Below, piece by piece: positions 49,980 to 58,093 of a stretch of DNA of 58,093 nucleotides. Numbering within the stretch: position 1 is the stretch's first letter; each line of letters starts with the position of its first letter. Both the position numbers and the translations under genes were made by a program. Origin of the DNA: Acidobacteriota bacterium (GTDB taxonomy: Bacteria; Acidobacteriota; Terriglobia; Terriglobales; Acidobacteriaceae); NCBI GenBank assembly GCA_021779935.1, contig JAJXZT010000043.1, forward strand, positions 1 to 58,093. The letters are read 5' to 3'. The notes beneath the pieces are model-generated. The model saw only the letters and a program-made list of their open reading frames with translations. It did no database searches and was not told the origin of the DNA.

Positions 49980-50699
49980 TTACTTCTTCTTGTGGATCGC
50001 TGCCAGCACCTTCTCCTTCTCGATCTTCTTCGTGCAGAAGAACCAGTCGCCGCAGTTTACCTGGTCCTTGCCCTCCATGCGATCCTTGGCCGCTCCGCAG
50101 GAGCCCGCCGGCGGAACGATCACGTCGTCGCCCGGATGCCAGTCCGCGGGCGTGGCCACCGAGAAGTTGTCCGCCGTCTGCAATGCGGCCAGCACGCGCA
50201 ACAGTTCGTCAAAGTTGCGTCCCAGGCTGAGCGGGTAATAGATGATCGCGCGGATCGTGCCCTTCGGATCGATGAAGAACACCGCGCGCACAGCCTTCGT
50301 CGAACTCTCGCCCGGCTGGATCATCCCGTACTTGCGCGCCACTTCCATCGTGATGTCTTCGATCAGTGGGAACTTCACTTCGACGTTCTTCATGCCCTTG
50401 AATTCGATCTTGTCCTTGATCGTGCGCAGCCACGCGATGTGGCTGTAGAGTCCGTCCACCGAGAGTCCCACCAGTTTGCAGTTCAACTTCGCAAACTCCG
50501 CCTCTCTCGATGCAAACGTCATGAACTCCGAGGTGCAAACCGGCGTGAAATCCGCCGGATGACTGAAGAGAATCACCCAGCCGCCAGCGAACTGATCGGG
50601 GAAGTTGATCTCGCCCTGCGTGGTGACGGCCTTGAACGCCGGGGCCTTGTCTCCGATGCGGGGCATGGAGACACTCTGGACTTCAATTGTCGCTTCCAT
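49980..50699 (-). CDS. Peroxiredoxin (AhpC/TSA; Prx6-like with C-terminal cysteines)
   Basis: 239 residues from the ATG at 50699 with AAAGGA upstream; the frame extends to 50912 without support. Peroxidatic Cys55 lies in HPADFTPVCTSEF. The C-terminal arm has three further cysteines, Cys201 (GSCGAAKDR), Cys216 and Cys222 (VNCGDWFFC), the arrangement of the archaeal/thermophile Prx6-group enzymes that resolve Cys55 with a distal Cys. Reduces H2O2 and organic hydroperoxides in the cytoplasm. No dedicated reductase gene is adjacent. Confidence 0.92.
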   Translation of the reverse strand: MEATIEVQSVSMPRIGDKAPAFKAVTTQGEINFPDQFAGGWVILFSHPADFTPVCTSEFMTFASREAEFAKLNCKLVGLSVDGLYSHIAWLRTIKDKIEFKGMKNVEVKFPLIEDITMEVARKYGMIQPGESSTKAVRAVFFIDPKGTIRAIIYYPLSLGRNFDELLRVLAALQTADNFSVATPADWHPGDDVIVPPAGSCGAAKDRMEGKDQVNCGDWFFCTKKIEKEKVLAAIHKKK

Positions 50700-50944
50700 C
50701 GTAGTCGTTCCTTTCGCCGCAATTGCGCGATTGTGTTCTTGTAAGGTGTTTGTGCTGCTGAAATCCCCATGCAAACAAGGCCAGTATAGTGACCGTCGGA
50801 AGACAATTGAATGAAAGGAAATCGCGTTGTAGCAGGCCGTTCGCTTTTGGTATGAGGGCTCGGGAGAGGGGCCGTGGCACTTTCCGGCATTTATGCGGCA
50901 GCCTTCTTCCATCGCGTCCTGATCATTTACACTAATCAGTAACT

Positions 50945-51658
50945 ATGTCTTCACCTGTTTATAAACGCATTCTCCTCAAGCTCTCCGGCGAAGCGCTCGC
51001 CGCGGATAAAGGCTTTGGCGTTGATAGCGAGCGCGTCAGCGAAATCGCGGCGGAAATCACCGATGTCCACAAGCTGGGCGTGGAGATCGCCATTGTCGTC
51101 GGCGGCGGAAACTTTTTCCGCGGCGTCGAGCAATCGAGCGACATGGACCGCGTCTCGGCCGACCACATGGGCATGCTCGCCACCATGATCAACGCGCTGG
51201 CGTTGCAGAACGCGCTGGAAAAGTGCGGCACGTTTACCCGCGTCATGTCGGCAATCGAAATGAACCAGGTAGCCGAGCCCTTCATTCGCCGGCGTGCCAT
51301 GCGTCACCTGGAAAAGGGACGCGTCGTCATCTTTGGCGCCGGCACGGGCAATCCTTATTTCTCCACCGATACCGCCGCCTCCTTGCGCGCCATGGAAATC
51401 AAGGCAGACGTCATCATGAAGGCCACCAAGGTCGACGGTATTTACAACGCCGATCCAGCCAAGGTGAAGGACGCGACCATGTTCGACAAGATCAGCTTCA
51501 CCGAAGTGCTGAGCCAGGGATTGCGCGTCATGGACGCCACTGCCATCAGCCTCTGTCGCGAGAACGACCTGCCGATCATCATCTTCAACCTCAATACTTA
51601 TGGGAACATCCGGCGCGTCGTATTGGGCGAAAAGGTCGGTTCGATCGTCACGGCCTAA
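50945..51658 (+). CDS. pyrH: UMP kinase
   Basis: 237 residues, standard length. [13 protein letters not shown] (8-20), [13 protein letters not shown] (47-59), [19 protein letters not shown] (about 129-147) and [18 protein letters not shown] complete the amino-acid-kinase fold. Phosphorylates UMP to UDP. Upstream of frr as in most bacteria, but separated from tsf by two minus-strand genes. Confidence 0.96.
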   Translation: MSSPVYKRILLKLSGEALAADKGFGVDSERVSEIAAEITDVHKLGVEIAIVVGGGNFFRGVEQSSDMDRVSADHMGMLATMINALALQNALEKCGTFTRVMSAIEMNQVAEPFIRRRAMRHLEKGRVVIFGAGTGNPYFSTDTAASLRAMEIKADVIMKATKVDGIYNADPAKVKDATMFDKISFTEVLSQGLRVMDATAISLCRENDLPIIIFNLNTYGNIRRVVLGEKVGSIVTA

Positions 51659-51675
51659 CCTGCATTGGGCTCCTG

Positions 51676-51718
51676 GTGCCCTACTCAGGACGCGCGCAGT
51701 TTGCGACAGGGTGGGGTC
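51676..51718. repeat. Palindromic repeat between pyrH and frr
   Basis: GTGCCCTAC at the left and GCGACAGGGTGGGGTC at the right, with a diverged left arm (TCAGGACGCGCGC). A member of the TTGTCGC family, 26 kb away from the others. Confidence 0.75.
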
Positions 51719-51782
51719 CCTGCTTTTTATTCAGCAGCTTCGTATTTGCCTGCTGTTTCCCTTTCCCCCTTGTACCACGCTG

Positions 51783-51788
51783 TATAAT
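51783..51788 (+). promoter_or_regulatory. -10 element upstream of frr
   Basis: Perfect TATAAT 36 bp before the frr start; the -35 region (about 51760) is poor. Would give frr its own transcript apart from pyrH. Confidence 0.4.
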
Positions 51789-51823
51789 CGCTCTTTTGAA
51801 TTCATCGAATCAGGCGGAGAATT

Positions 51824-52411
51824 ATGGCTCAAGTCAGCATGGCGGCACTGCCCGCACTCAAAGACACCTTCCTCCAGTTGAAAGCTCGCATGGACAAGGC
51901 CGTCGAGGACTTTCGCAAGGAGATGGCGGCACAACGCACCGGCCGCGCCTCGGTCCACATGCTCGATGCGGTCCACGTCGAGGCCTACGGATCACAGATG
52001 CCGCTGAACCAGGTCGCGAATGTCAGCGCTCCTGAGCCTCAGTTGATCACGGTACAGCCTTGGGATGTCAGCTTGATTGGCGCGGTCGAAAAGGCCATCC
52101 GTACAGCCGATCTCGGCCTCAATCCGATGAACGACGGCAAGCTCATACGAGTACCCGTGCCCGCTTTGACGGAAGATCGCCGCAAGGAAATGGTGAAGCA
52201 CCTGAACAAGGTGCTCGAGGATCATCGCACCGCCGTCCGCAATATCCGGCGCGATGGCAATGATGCCATCAAGAAGGCGATGAAGGACAAGAAGATCACC
52301 GAAGACGAAGAGCGCGGTTCGCTCGACCAGATGCAGAAGCTGACCGACGACGAGATCAAGAAAATGGACGAGATGGCCAAAGCAAAGGAAAAAGAGATCA
52401 TGCAGGTCTGA
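51824..52411 (+). CDS. frr: Ribosome recycling factor
   Basis: 195 residues (usual about 185; the extra is at the N-terminus). RMDKAVEDFRKEMAAQRTGRASVHMLDAVHVEAYGSQMPLNQVANV, then the hinge region and the C-terminal helix DIRRDGNDAIKKAMKDK-like RNIRRDGNDAIKKA and DEIKKMDEMAKAKEKEIMQV are diagnostic. Splits post-termination ribosomes with EF-G. Confidence 0.96.
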   Translation: MAQVSMAALPALKDTFLQLKARMDKAVEDFRKEMAAQRTGRASVHMLDAVHVEAYGSQMPLNQVANVSAPEPQLITVQPWDVSLIGAVEKAIRTADLGLNPMNDGKLIRVPVPALTEDRRKEMVKHLNKVLEDHRTAVRNIRRDGNDAIKKAMKDKKITEDEERGSLDQMQKLTDDEIKKMDEMAKAKEKEIMQV

Positions 52412-52433
52412 TCTATCTGCCTGCATCGGATCA

Positions 52434-52465
52434 GGGCGTGCCCATCGGCGCGCCCTTTTCCTTTT
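52434..52465 (+). terminator. Terminator of frr
   Basis: Stem GGGCGTGCC/GGCGCGCCC (9 bp, one G-U) with CATC loop and TTTTCCTTTT tail, 23 bp after the stop. Confidence 0.9.
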
Positions 52466-52609
52466 GCCGCCGACGAAAACTCGGCCAGTGAATATGCAGA
52501 CCGCGCACTCGCCAGTGTGTTCGTTTGTTCTGAATTCAGAAATTGGGCTGGAATCGGCGCTCTCGTGCGCTTGCACGAAGGAAAGATTACGGCGGTAACA
52601 TTTCGAAAA

Positions 52610-53284
52610 TCAGCCCGCCTTTTGGAAGCGTGCTTGCCTAGGCCGATTAAAAGAACGCATCACAAAATAGCTCATTACGGCTTCTGAACTGATCCCTGAC
52701 TGGCTGTCGGAACTCAATATTTGGGCCTCAACTTCGTCGTCGATGGCGAACATTTCGCGCGCGCAGATGCGCCGGAAGCACTGTATCTTCTGCTTAATGT
52801 CCTCGGGGGCGGCTGCTGGACTGTCGCTCGGAGCGGCCCGGAGAGCAGCCGTGGTCATCGACGCAATTCGCTCCCAGATATCGGCCGTCCCCCTGTACGT
52901 GCGAACCAGGTACTCGTGCATCAACGTCAATAGATAGGCTTCCTTTTCGCACGCGGAGGCCGCTGCTGACGCAACCACCGGAGAGGTTTCGAAGCGGGCA
53001 GAGGGCTCATCCGAATGGGCCGGGGCTGGCGACTGGGGTGACGGGCCTCCAGGCGCAGCCTCCATCGGAGAATCCACTGACCCTCCACCCGCAAGCTTGA
53101 CGTGGAGCCACTTTAATAGAAGCTTTTCGAGGTAAAACGGGTCAGCACCGTTCATGGCGAGATCGCCTAGAACGTCTTTCTGGTCGCACTCGTGGAACCG
53201 TGCTTCCCAACCCGGAAACGCTGCTTCGAGCACGGACCTTTCTTCCTGGTCCGCTGGACCCGTCTCTTGATTACCGAAGTACAT
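52610..53284 (-). CDS. Hypothetical protein
   Basis: 224 residues from the ATG at 53284, preceded by AGGTGGGGG; the frame continues to 53383. The N-terminal 60 residues are folded-looking (ERSVLEAAFPGWEARFHECDQKDVLGDLAM). A Pro/Ala/Ser-rich linker (about 70-105) follows, then a helical C-terminal part (KEAYLLTLMHEYLVRTYRGTADIWERI). It resembles no family I know. The layout of two helical parts with a flexible linker could be regulatory. Codon use is a little less GC3-biased than in neighbours. Confidence 0.55.
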   Translation of the reverse strand: MYFGNQETGPADQEERSVLEAAFPGWEARFHECDQKDVLGDLAMNGADPFYLEKLLLKWLHVKLAGGGSVDSPMEAAPGGPSPQSPAPAHSDEPSARFETSPVVASAAASACEKEAYLLTLMHEYLVRTYRGTADIWERIASMTTAALRAAPSDSPAAAPEDIKQKIQCFRRICAREMFAIDDEVEAQILSSDSQSGISSEAVMSYFVMRSFNRPRQARFQKAG

Positions 53285-53442
53285 ACCCCCCACCTGAGTT
53301 GTAGTTTCCCATCTGCACGGTGGAAACCCCGGCGGGATGCACATCTTTCTAGAATCAGAACAAGGCAGGTTTATGCACGCCAACCTTCCCGGACTTCAGG
53401 TAGAGTGCGCTGACTGAGCCCCAGTGGTCCCGAGGTGGTTCC

Positions 53443-53766
53443 ATGAACGTCTGGCAACGCGTCGGCGCAATTGCAGCGATCATCACGATAGCGCTCGTCT
53501 GGGCATTCCACCGGTCGTTATTGCCGCTACCCTTTGCTGTGATGATCGTCGTAGAGGTCCTGTTCCTCTACGTGATTGCATATCTTCCTGCGGAGAGGAT
53601 CGCCATCAAAATCTTAATTACGATCCCGGCCGCGACGGCCATTATTGCGCTAATCTTTGCGTACCACGGCAACCTGTCTTTGTGGCCGACGATGGCGTTA
53701 GGAATCTTGGGCGCCGGGGCACTCGTATTGCTGCTTGACCCACACTTACAACGGCGTAATCAGTGA
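53443..53766 (+). CDS. Small membrane protein, function unknown
   Basis: 107 residues, almost entirely hydrophobic, with four TM segments: about 6-22, 29-49, 55-73 and 77-98. GAGGTGG lies just before the ATG. No charged motif inside the membrane. It precedes the molybdopterin oxidoreductase gene by 155 bp on the same strand, but nothing indicates that it is its membrane anchor. Confidence 0.65.
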   Translation: MNVWQRVGAIAAIITIALVWAFHRSLLPLPFAVMIVVEVLFLYVIAYLPAERIAIKILITIPAATAIIALIFAYHGNLSLWPTMALGILGAGALVLLLDPHLQRRNQ

Positions 53767-53920
53767 GCGTGCGACCGCGCAGGTTCTAGTGCGATGAAGT
53801 CCCGTCATCGATTGCTCCGCCTTCAATGCCAACGGAGATGCCACGAGAATCTTTATCTTTTCTGACCGTCACAAGACGCGATGTGTCCACGCCCCTCTTA
53901 TGCCATAATTCCCTTCTCCC

Positions 53921-56023
53921 ATGAAAAAAGTTGTTCACGCCGCCTGTCCTCACGATTGCCCGGATGCTTGTGGTGTGCTCATCACGGTCGAAGATGGGCG
54001 TGCGACGAAGATTCAGGGTGATCCGCGGCATCCCATCACGCGCGGTTTTCTCTGCGCAAAGGTCGCCAAGTACCTTGATCGCGTCTACTCGCCCGACCGC
54101 CTGCTTTATCCGATGCGGCGCATCGCGCCGAAAGGCGCTGGAGGCCTCGAGGCCTTCGAGCGTATTTCGTGGGACACTGCACTGGACGCAATCGCCGCAA
54201 AATTTCGCGAGGTAAGCGCCGAGTTCGGAGCCGAGGCCGTCCTCCCTTACTCCTACGGAGGAACCCTGGGAACGATCCAGGGAAGCACGATGGATCGCCG
54301 CTTCTTTCACCGGTTGGGTGCGTCGCAACTCGACCGGACAATCTGCTCATCTGCCGGAGAAGCCGGATTGCTCAGCGTGCTCGGCATGAAGCTGGGCACG
54401 GAGCCGGAGCAGTTTCGTCATTCGCGCACGATCATTGCCTGGGCATGCAACATCCACGGCAATAACGTCCACCTCTGGCCGTTCGTCGAGGAGGCGCGGC
54501 GCAACGGCGCAAGGCTCATCGTCATCGATCCTTACCCGACGCGAACCGCAAAGCTTGCGGATTGGTATTTGCCGATCCATCCCGGCACGGACGCCGCCCT
54601 CGCACTCGGCTTGATGCACGTCATCATCGGCGAGAACCTTCATGATGGCGAGTTTGTCGCGAAACATACGCTTGGCTTCGAGCAGCTCCGGCAGCGTGCG
54701 GCAGAGTATCCGCCCGAGCGCGTTTCGCAGTGGACGGGCATCAGTGCGGACGACATCCGCCGCCTTGCTCGGGAATATGCGACCAATACTCCTGCCTCCA
54801 TCCGCGTAAATTACGGCGTGCAACGTTCGCAAAATGGCGGCATGGCCATGCGAGCCATCTGCATGTTGCCCTGCCTCACCGGGTCATGGCAGCATCCCGG
54901 CGGAGGTTTGCAACTCTCCACCAGCGGAGCCTATCCGCTCAATCGCGACGCCCTGAAGCGGCCGGACTTGATGTCCATGTCGGCAGGTCACGCAACGCGC
55001 CTGCTCAACATGAACAAGCTGGGCGACATCCTCAATCATCTTGACGACCCTCCGGTGAGGGCGCTTTTCGTCTACAGTTGCAATCCTGCGGCAGTGTGCC
55101 CTGACCGCAATGCGGTGGTCCGCGGACTCTCGCGTCCTGATCTCTTCACCGTCGTACACGAACAGTTCATGACGGACACCACCGACTACGCGGACATCGT
55201 GTTGCCCGCCACCACATTTTTCGAGCACAAGGATTTGCAGACCGCGTACGGCCATTATTTCCTGCAAATCTCCGATCAGGCGATTGCGCCGCTCGGCGAA
55301 GCGCGTTGCAACGCCAATGTCTTCCGTGCTCTCGCGCAAAAAATGGGCTTCGACGACGAGTGCCTGAAGGAAGCTGACGACACGATCATCGACATGGCGC
55401 TTTCCAGCGACCACCCATGGCTGGAAGGAATCGACCGCGATCGGCTCCAGCGTGAACACTTTGTTCGCTTGAATTTTGCCGCGAACGGAAGCGACAAAAT
55501 GGTCGCCGGTGAGAATTTCTTCCTGCCGTTTGCCAACGGCTTTCCCACGCCCAGCGGGAAGGCGGAGTTTTACAGCGAGTCCATGGCGTCTGCGGGACTT
55601 GATCCGGTAATCTCCTTCATCCCTCCCGTCGAATCGCGGCACTCGGAGAATTCGAAGCGGTATCCCCTGGAATTACTGGCCCGGAAGTGTGACAACTTCC
55701 TCAATACCAGCTTCGCCAACTTGCCCCTTCTTCAGCGAATGGAGGGTCAAAACTACCTGGAAATTCACCCGCAGGACGCAAATCCTCGTGGCATCCGAGA
55801 CGGAGACGCGGTTCGAGTGTTTAACTCACGAGGAGAACTTCGCCTGGAGTGCCGGGTAGACGGCGCGGCCCAGCCAGGCATGGTGGTTGCCCGTCTTCAC
55901 TGGGCCAAGCTTTCGCCCACGGGACACAACGTAAACGTGCTTACCTCCCAGCGCCTTACCGACATGGGAGGCGGCTCGACTTTCTATTCCGTTCTGGTGG
56001 ATGTCGAGGCGATTCGGCCGTAG
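53921..56023 (+). CDS. Molybdopterin-dependent oxidoreductase with N-terminal 4Fe-4S site
   Basis: 700 residues. The 4Fe-4S motif is ACPHDCPDACG (Cys9, Cys13, Cys17) with the fourth Cys45 in GFLCAK. The molybdopterin domains follow: YSYGGTLGTIQGSTMDRRF, DRTICSSAGEAG near residue 145, WACNIHGNNVHLWPF, LIVIDPYPTRTA and LPIHPGTDAALALGLMHVI. The C-terminal dinucleotide-binding domain begins about 580 and contains LLARKCDNFLNTSFANLP. No twin-arginine signal, so cytoplasmic. No electron-transfer or membrane subunit is adjacent. Substrate unknown: formate dehydrogenase, nitrate reductase and thiosulfate-type enzymes share these blocks. Confidence 0.88.
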   Translation: MKKVVHAACPHDCPDACGVLITVEDGRATKIQGDPRHPITRGFLCAKVAKYLDRVYSPDRLLYPMRRIAPKGAGGLEAFERISWDTALDAIAAKFREVSAEFGAEAVLPYSYGGTLGTIQGSTMDRRFFHRLGASQLDRTICSSAGEAGLLSVLGMKLGTEPEQFRHSRTIIAWACNIHGNNVHLWPFVEEARRNGARLIVIDPYPTRTAKLADWYLPIHPGTDAALALGLMHVIIGENLHDGEFVAKHTLGFEQLRQRAAEYPPERVSQWTGISADDIRRLAREYATNTPASIRVNYGVQRSQNGGMAMRAICMLPCLTGSWQHPGGGLQLSTSGAYPLNRDALKRPDLMSMSAGHATRLLNMNKLGDILNHLDDPPVRALFVYSCNPAAVCPDRNAVVRGLSRPDLFTVVHEQFMTDTTDYADIVLPATTFFEHKDLQTAYGHYFLQISDQAIAPLGEARCNANVFRALAQKMGFDDECLKEADDTIIDMALSSDHPWLEGIDRDRLQREHFVRLNFAANGSDKMVAGENFFLPFANGFPTPSGKAEFYSESMASAGLDPVISFIPPVESRHSENSKRYPLELLARKCDNFLNTSFANLPLLQRMEGQNYLEIHPQDANPRGIRDGDAVRVFNSRGELRLECRVDGAAQPGMVVARLHWAKLSPTGHNVNVLTSQRLTDMGGGSTFYSVLVDVEAIRP

Positions 56024-56139
56024 CGTATCGTTACGGCCACCAAACGTGGCCGGTGGTCGTCCGGGCAGGGACTTCCCCCCAAGAGGGCAAGGGATAGGGT
56101 TTCAGGGTGTCGGCGTGGTATTTCATGCTGGCCACCCTG

Positions 56140-56145
56140 TATAAT
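56140..56145 (+). promoter_or_regulatory. -10 element upstream of bamA
   Basis: Perfect TATAAT 97 bp before the chosen bamA start; the -35 position (56117-56122, GGTATT) is weak. Confidence 0.4.
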
Positions 56146-56241
56146 TGGCAATTCCGCGCTCCGATAGTTCAAGCGATCGAGGGTCTTCCTATTTCTGGCA
56201 TTCATCAGGTCAGTGTTGCGCCCCAGGGTGGCCGCTCCATA

Positions 56242-58093
56242 ATGAGCGGCTGGAGTGTCTTCGTGCGTTTAGTCGCCATCGTACTGGTTCTGTGTGGCGT
56301 AGCTGCGGCGCAGCAGGGGATCATCGAGAAGATCGAGATCCATGGTAATCGCCGCATTCCGCAGGAGACGATCAAGGCACGTATGTTTACCCGGCCGGGT
56401 GACGTCTACGACCAGAGTTCGCTGGAACGGGATTTCAACTCTCTGTGGAATACGGGCTATTTTGACGATTTGCGATTCGAGCGTGAAGCCAGCCCCAAAG
56501 GCTGGATCATTCACGTTTACGTCAAGGAAAAGCCGACAATCCGCGAGATCAAATATCTCGGCCTCAATTCCGTATCGCAGTCGGACGTACTCGATAAATT
56601 CAAGGATATGAAGGTCGGTCTCTCGCCGGAGAGCCAGTTCGATCCGACCAAGGTAAAAAAGGCGGAAGTCGCGATAAAAGATCTGCTGGCTGCCCATGGC
56701 CGTCAATTCGCCACCATCCGCACTGAAGTGCAACAGATTCCTCCGGCCGCCGTCCGCATCATCTTTAACGTGAAGGAAGGCCCCAAGGTCAAGGTCGGCA
56801 AGATCCGCTTCGAAGGCAACAAGCGCGTCAGCTCGCGCTACCTGCGCTCGGCGATGAAGAACACCAAGCCGATTGGCATCCCGCACAGCATCATTCTTGA
56901 GGGCCTGTTTGCGCGTACCTTCGACGCCACCAAGTTGAACGAGGATCAGGAGCGCATCCGCCTGGCATACCAGGACAAGGGCTTCCAGAAAGCCGTTGTC
57001 GAGGACCCGCAGACCAAGATTCGCGACGTCGGCGGCCTCCATTGGTACTTCCCCTTCAAGACCTACCACGGCAAGGTTGTCGATATTACTGTTCCGGTGG
57101 AAGAAGGCGACCAGTATCGCCTGAAGCAGATCAATTTCACCGGCAACAAGGCGTTCCCGAATTCCGCGTTGCTCCGCAAGGCCTTCCGCATCAAGGATGG
57201 CGACGTCTTCAATCGCACTGCGATTGCCAAGGGTTTGGAAGAACTCCGCAAGATCTACGGTTCGCAGGGTTACATCAACTTCAGCCCCGTGCCGAACACC
57301 GTCTTCGACGAGAACAAGAAGCTCATCACGCTCGATATCGATATCGACGAGGGTAAGCCGTTCTATGTCCGGCGCATCGAATTCGTTGGCAACACCACCA
57401 CCCGCGACAAGGTCATCCGTCGCGAACTGGCGCTCGAAGAAGGAAACGTCTACAACAGTCAGCTCTGGGAACTGAGCCTGCTCCGCTTGAACCAGTTGAA
57501 TTATTTCGAGCGGCTCAAGCCCGACGAGGATACCGAGGTCAAGCAGAACCCCGAGAACCACACCGTCGACATCACGTTGAAGGTGAAGGAGAAGGGCAAG
57601 AACTCCATCGGCCTCACCGGCGGCGTCAGTGGACTTGCCGGCTCGTTCGTCGGAATCAATTACGAGACCAACAACTTCCTCGGACTCGGCGAAACGCTCA
57701 GCGTTTCTGCCAGCGTTGGCAGCTACCAGCGCGATATCCTGTTCGGCTTTACCGAGCCGTACATGTTTGACCGCCCGTTGCAGGTCGGGTTCACCGTCTA
57801 CTCGCGCCGGTATAACTACAACCAGGCGAAGCAGGCGAATATCTCTTACGGCACGAACCTCAACCTGCCGCAGAATTACCTCGACGCGTTGCAGAACTTC
57901 ACGCAGAACAGCACCGGATTCACGATTTCCGCCAGCTATCCGCTGCACCGTTCCTTCAAGCGCGTCGGCCTCACGTACTCGCTCGACCGTACATCGATTA
58001 CCACCTACACCACGGCTTCGCAGCAGTACTTCCAGTACCTCAATTTCCGTGCAAATGTCTCCGGCCCGAACGCCCTGCAGGGCATCATTACCA
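56242..58093 (+). CDS. bamA: Outer-membrane protein assembly factor BamA, 3' end beyond window
   Basis: 617 residues visible, open at the window end. The ATG at 56242 gives a signal peptide (FVRLVAIVLVLCGVAAAQQ); an in-frame ATG at 56124 would bury it. Five POTRA domains follow: about 23-95 (IEKIEIHGNRRIPQETIKARMFTRPGD), 96-180, 181-270 (VKVGKIRFEGNKRVSS), 271-355 (YRLKQINFTGNKAFPNSALL) and 356-430 (YVRRIEFVGNTTTRDKVIRRELALEEG). The barrel begins near 445 (GLTGGVSGLAGSFVGINYETNNFLGLG). Inserts beta-barrel proteins, including receptors like the one at 31.5-35.2 kb. The long minus-strand frame antisense to it is a shadow. Confidence 0.95.
   Translation, partial: MSGWSVFVRLVAIVLVLCGVAAAQQGIIEKIEIHGNRRIPQETIKARMFTRPGDVYDQSSLERDFNSLWNTGYFDDLRFEREASPKGWIIHVYVKEKPTIREIKYLGLNSVSQSDVLDKFKDMKVGLSPESQFDPTKVKKAEVAIKDLLAAHGRQFATIRTEVQQIPPAAVRIIFNVKEGPKVKVGKIRFEGNKRVSSRYLRSAMKNTKPIGIPHSIILEGLFARTFDATKLNEDQERIRLAYQDKGFQKAVVEDPQTKIRDVGGLHWYFPFKTYHGKVVDITVPVEEGDQYRLKQINFTGNKAFPNSALLRKAFRIKDGDVFNRTAIAKGLEELRKIYGSQGYINFSPVPNTVFDENKKLITLDIDIDEGKPFYVRRIEFVGNTTTRDKVIRRELALEEGNVYNSQLWELSLLRLNQLNYFERLKPDEDTEVKQNPENHTVDITLKVKEKGKNSIGLTGGVSGLAGSFVGINYETNNFLGLGETLSVSASVGSYQRDILFGFTEPYMFDRPLQVGFTVYSRRYNYNQAKQANISYGTNLNLPQNYLDALQNFTQNSTGFTISASYPLHRSFKRVGLTYSLDRTSITTYTTASQQYFQYLNFRANVSGPNALQGIIT

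Noticed and set aside
56269-57948. Long minus-strand frame of 559 codons antisense to bamA
   Set aside because: The plus frame is unmistakable BamA with POTRA repeats; the opposite frame is an effect of GC-biased third positions.

Overview
The window looks like chromosomal DNA of a GC-rich (about 60% by eye) Gram-negative bacterium, most likely an Acidobacteriota of the class Terriglobia. The grounds are an Oar-like TonB-dependent receptor with an N-terminal carboxypeptidase-regulatory-like domain, an M56/BlaR1-TonB protein paired with BlaI, a Lys/Ala-rich histone-H1-like protein, and the housekeeping run rplM-rpsI-rpsB-tsf-pyrH-frr followed by bamA. No rRNA or tRNA gene and no CRISPR array was seen.

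Layout. 1-2.3 kb: edge of an IS5-type transposase, an mrr restriction gene missing its 5' part, an orphan Phd antitoxin, a DUF2007 protein and a cytochrome c. 2.5-4.3 kb: two-lipoyl-domain E2 acyltransferase (sucB-like) with its terminator. 4.3-24.3 kb: a compact prophage or domesticated phage-like element, almost wholly on the minus strand. It runs from a plus-strand repressor at the right end through small regulators, a phosphatase, an exported beta-helix/tailspike-like protein, TerL, a HipA-like kinase with a DUF3037 partner, portal, protease, capsid, connectors, tail proteins and a lysis group. I find no integrase, replication gene or tape-measure gene, and the repressor's S24-like domain lacks the Ser and Lys needed for self-cleavage. 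24.4-31.4 kb: histone-like protein, an island of palindromic repeats, blaI-blaR1, an mltD-type transglycosylase and a trans-sulfuration enzyme. 31.5-45.8 kb: TonB receptor, isoaspartyl peptidase, CDP-alcohol phosphatidyltransferase-greA, carD, an AI-2E transporter, ruvX-mltG, a LolB-like lipoprotein, an FtsX-type permease and two tandem binding-protein paralogues. 46-58 kb: ribosomal and translation genes, peroxiredoxin, molybdopterin oxidoreductase and the 5' part of bamA.

The element at 4.3-24.3 kb is the most interesting object. It has DNA-packaging, head, tail and lysis genes but no visible way to integrate or replicate, and it is laced with the same intergenic repeats as the host DNA around it. 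That is what one expects of a long-resident, possibly domesticated particle (gene-transfer-agent-like) or of a defective prophage. The kinase/DUF3037 pair sits as an accessory cassette between portal and terminase.

A second theme is intergenic repeat structure. Heptamer tandem arrays lie just after stop codons, and there is a family of imperfect palindromes with variable cores but common ends (GTGCC on the left, GGG(G)TC on the right). These concentrate at 25.4-25.9 kb, and a composite of about 130 bp is present as two direct copies on either side of blaI-blaR1.
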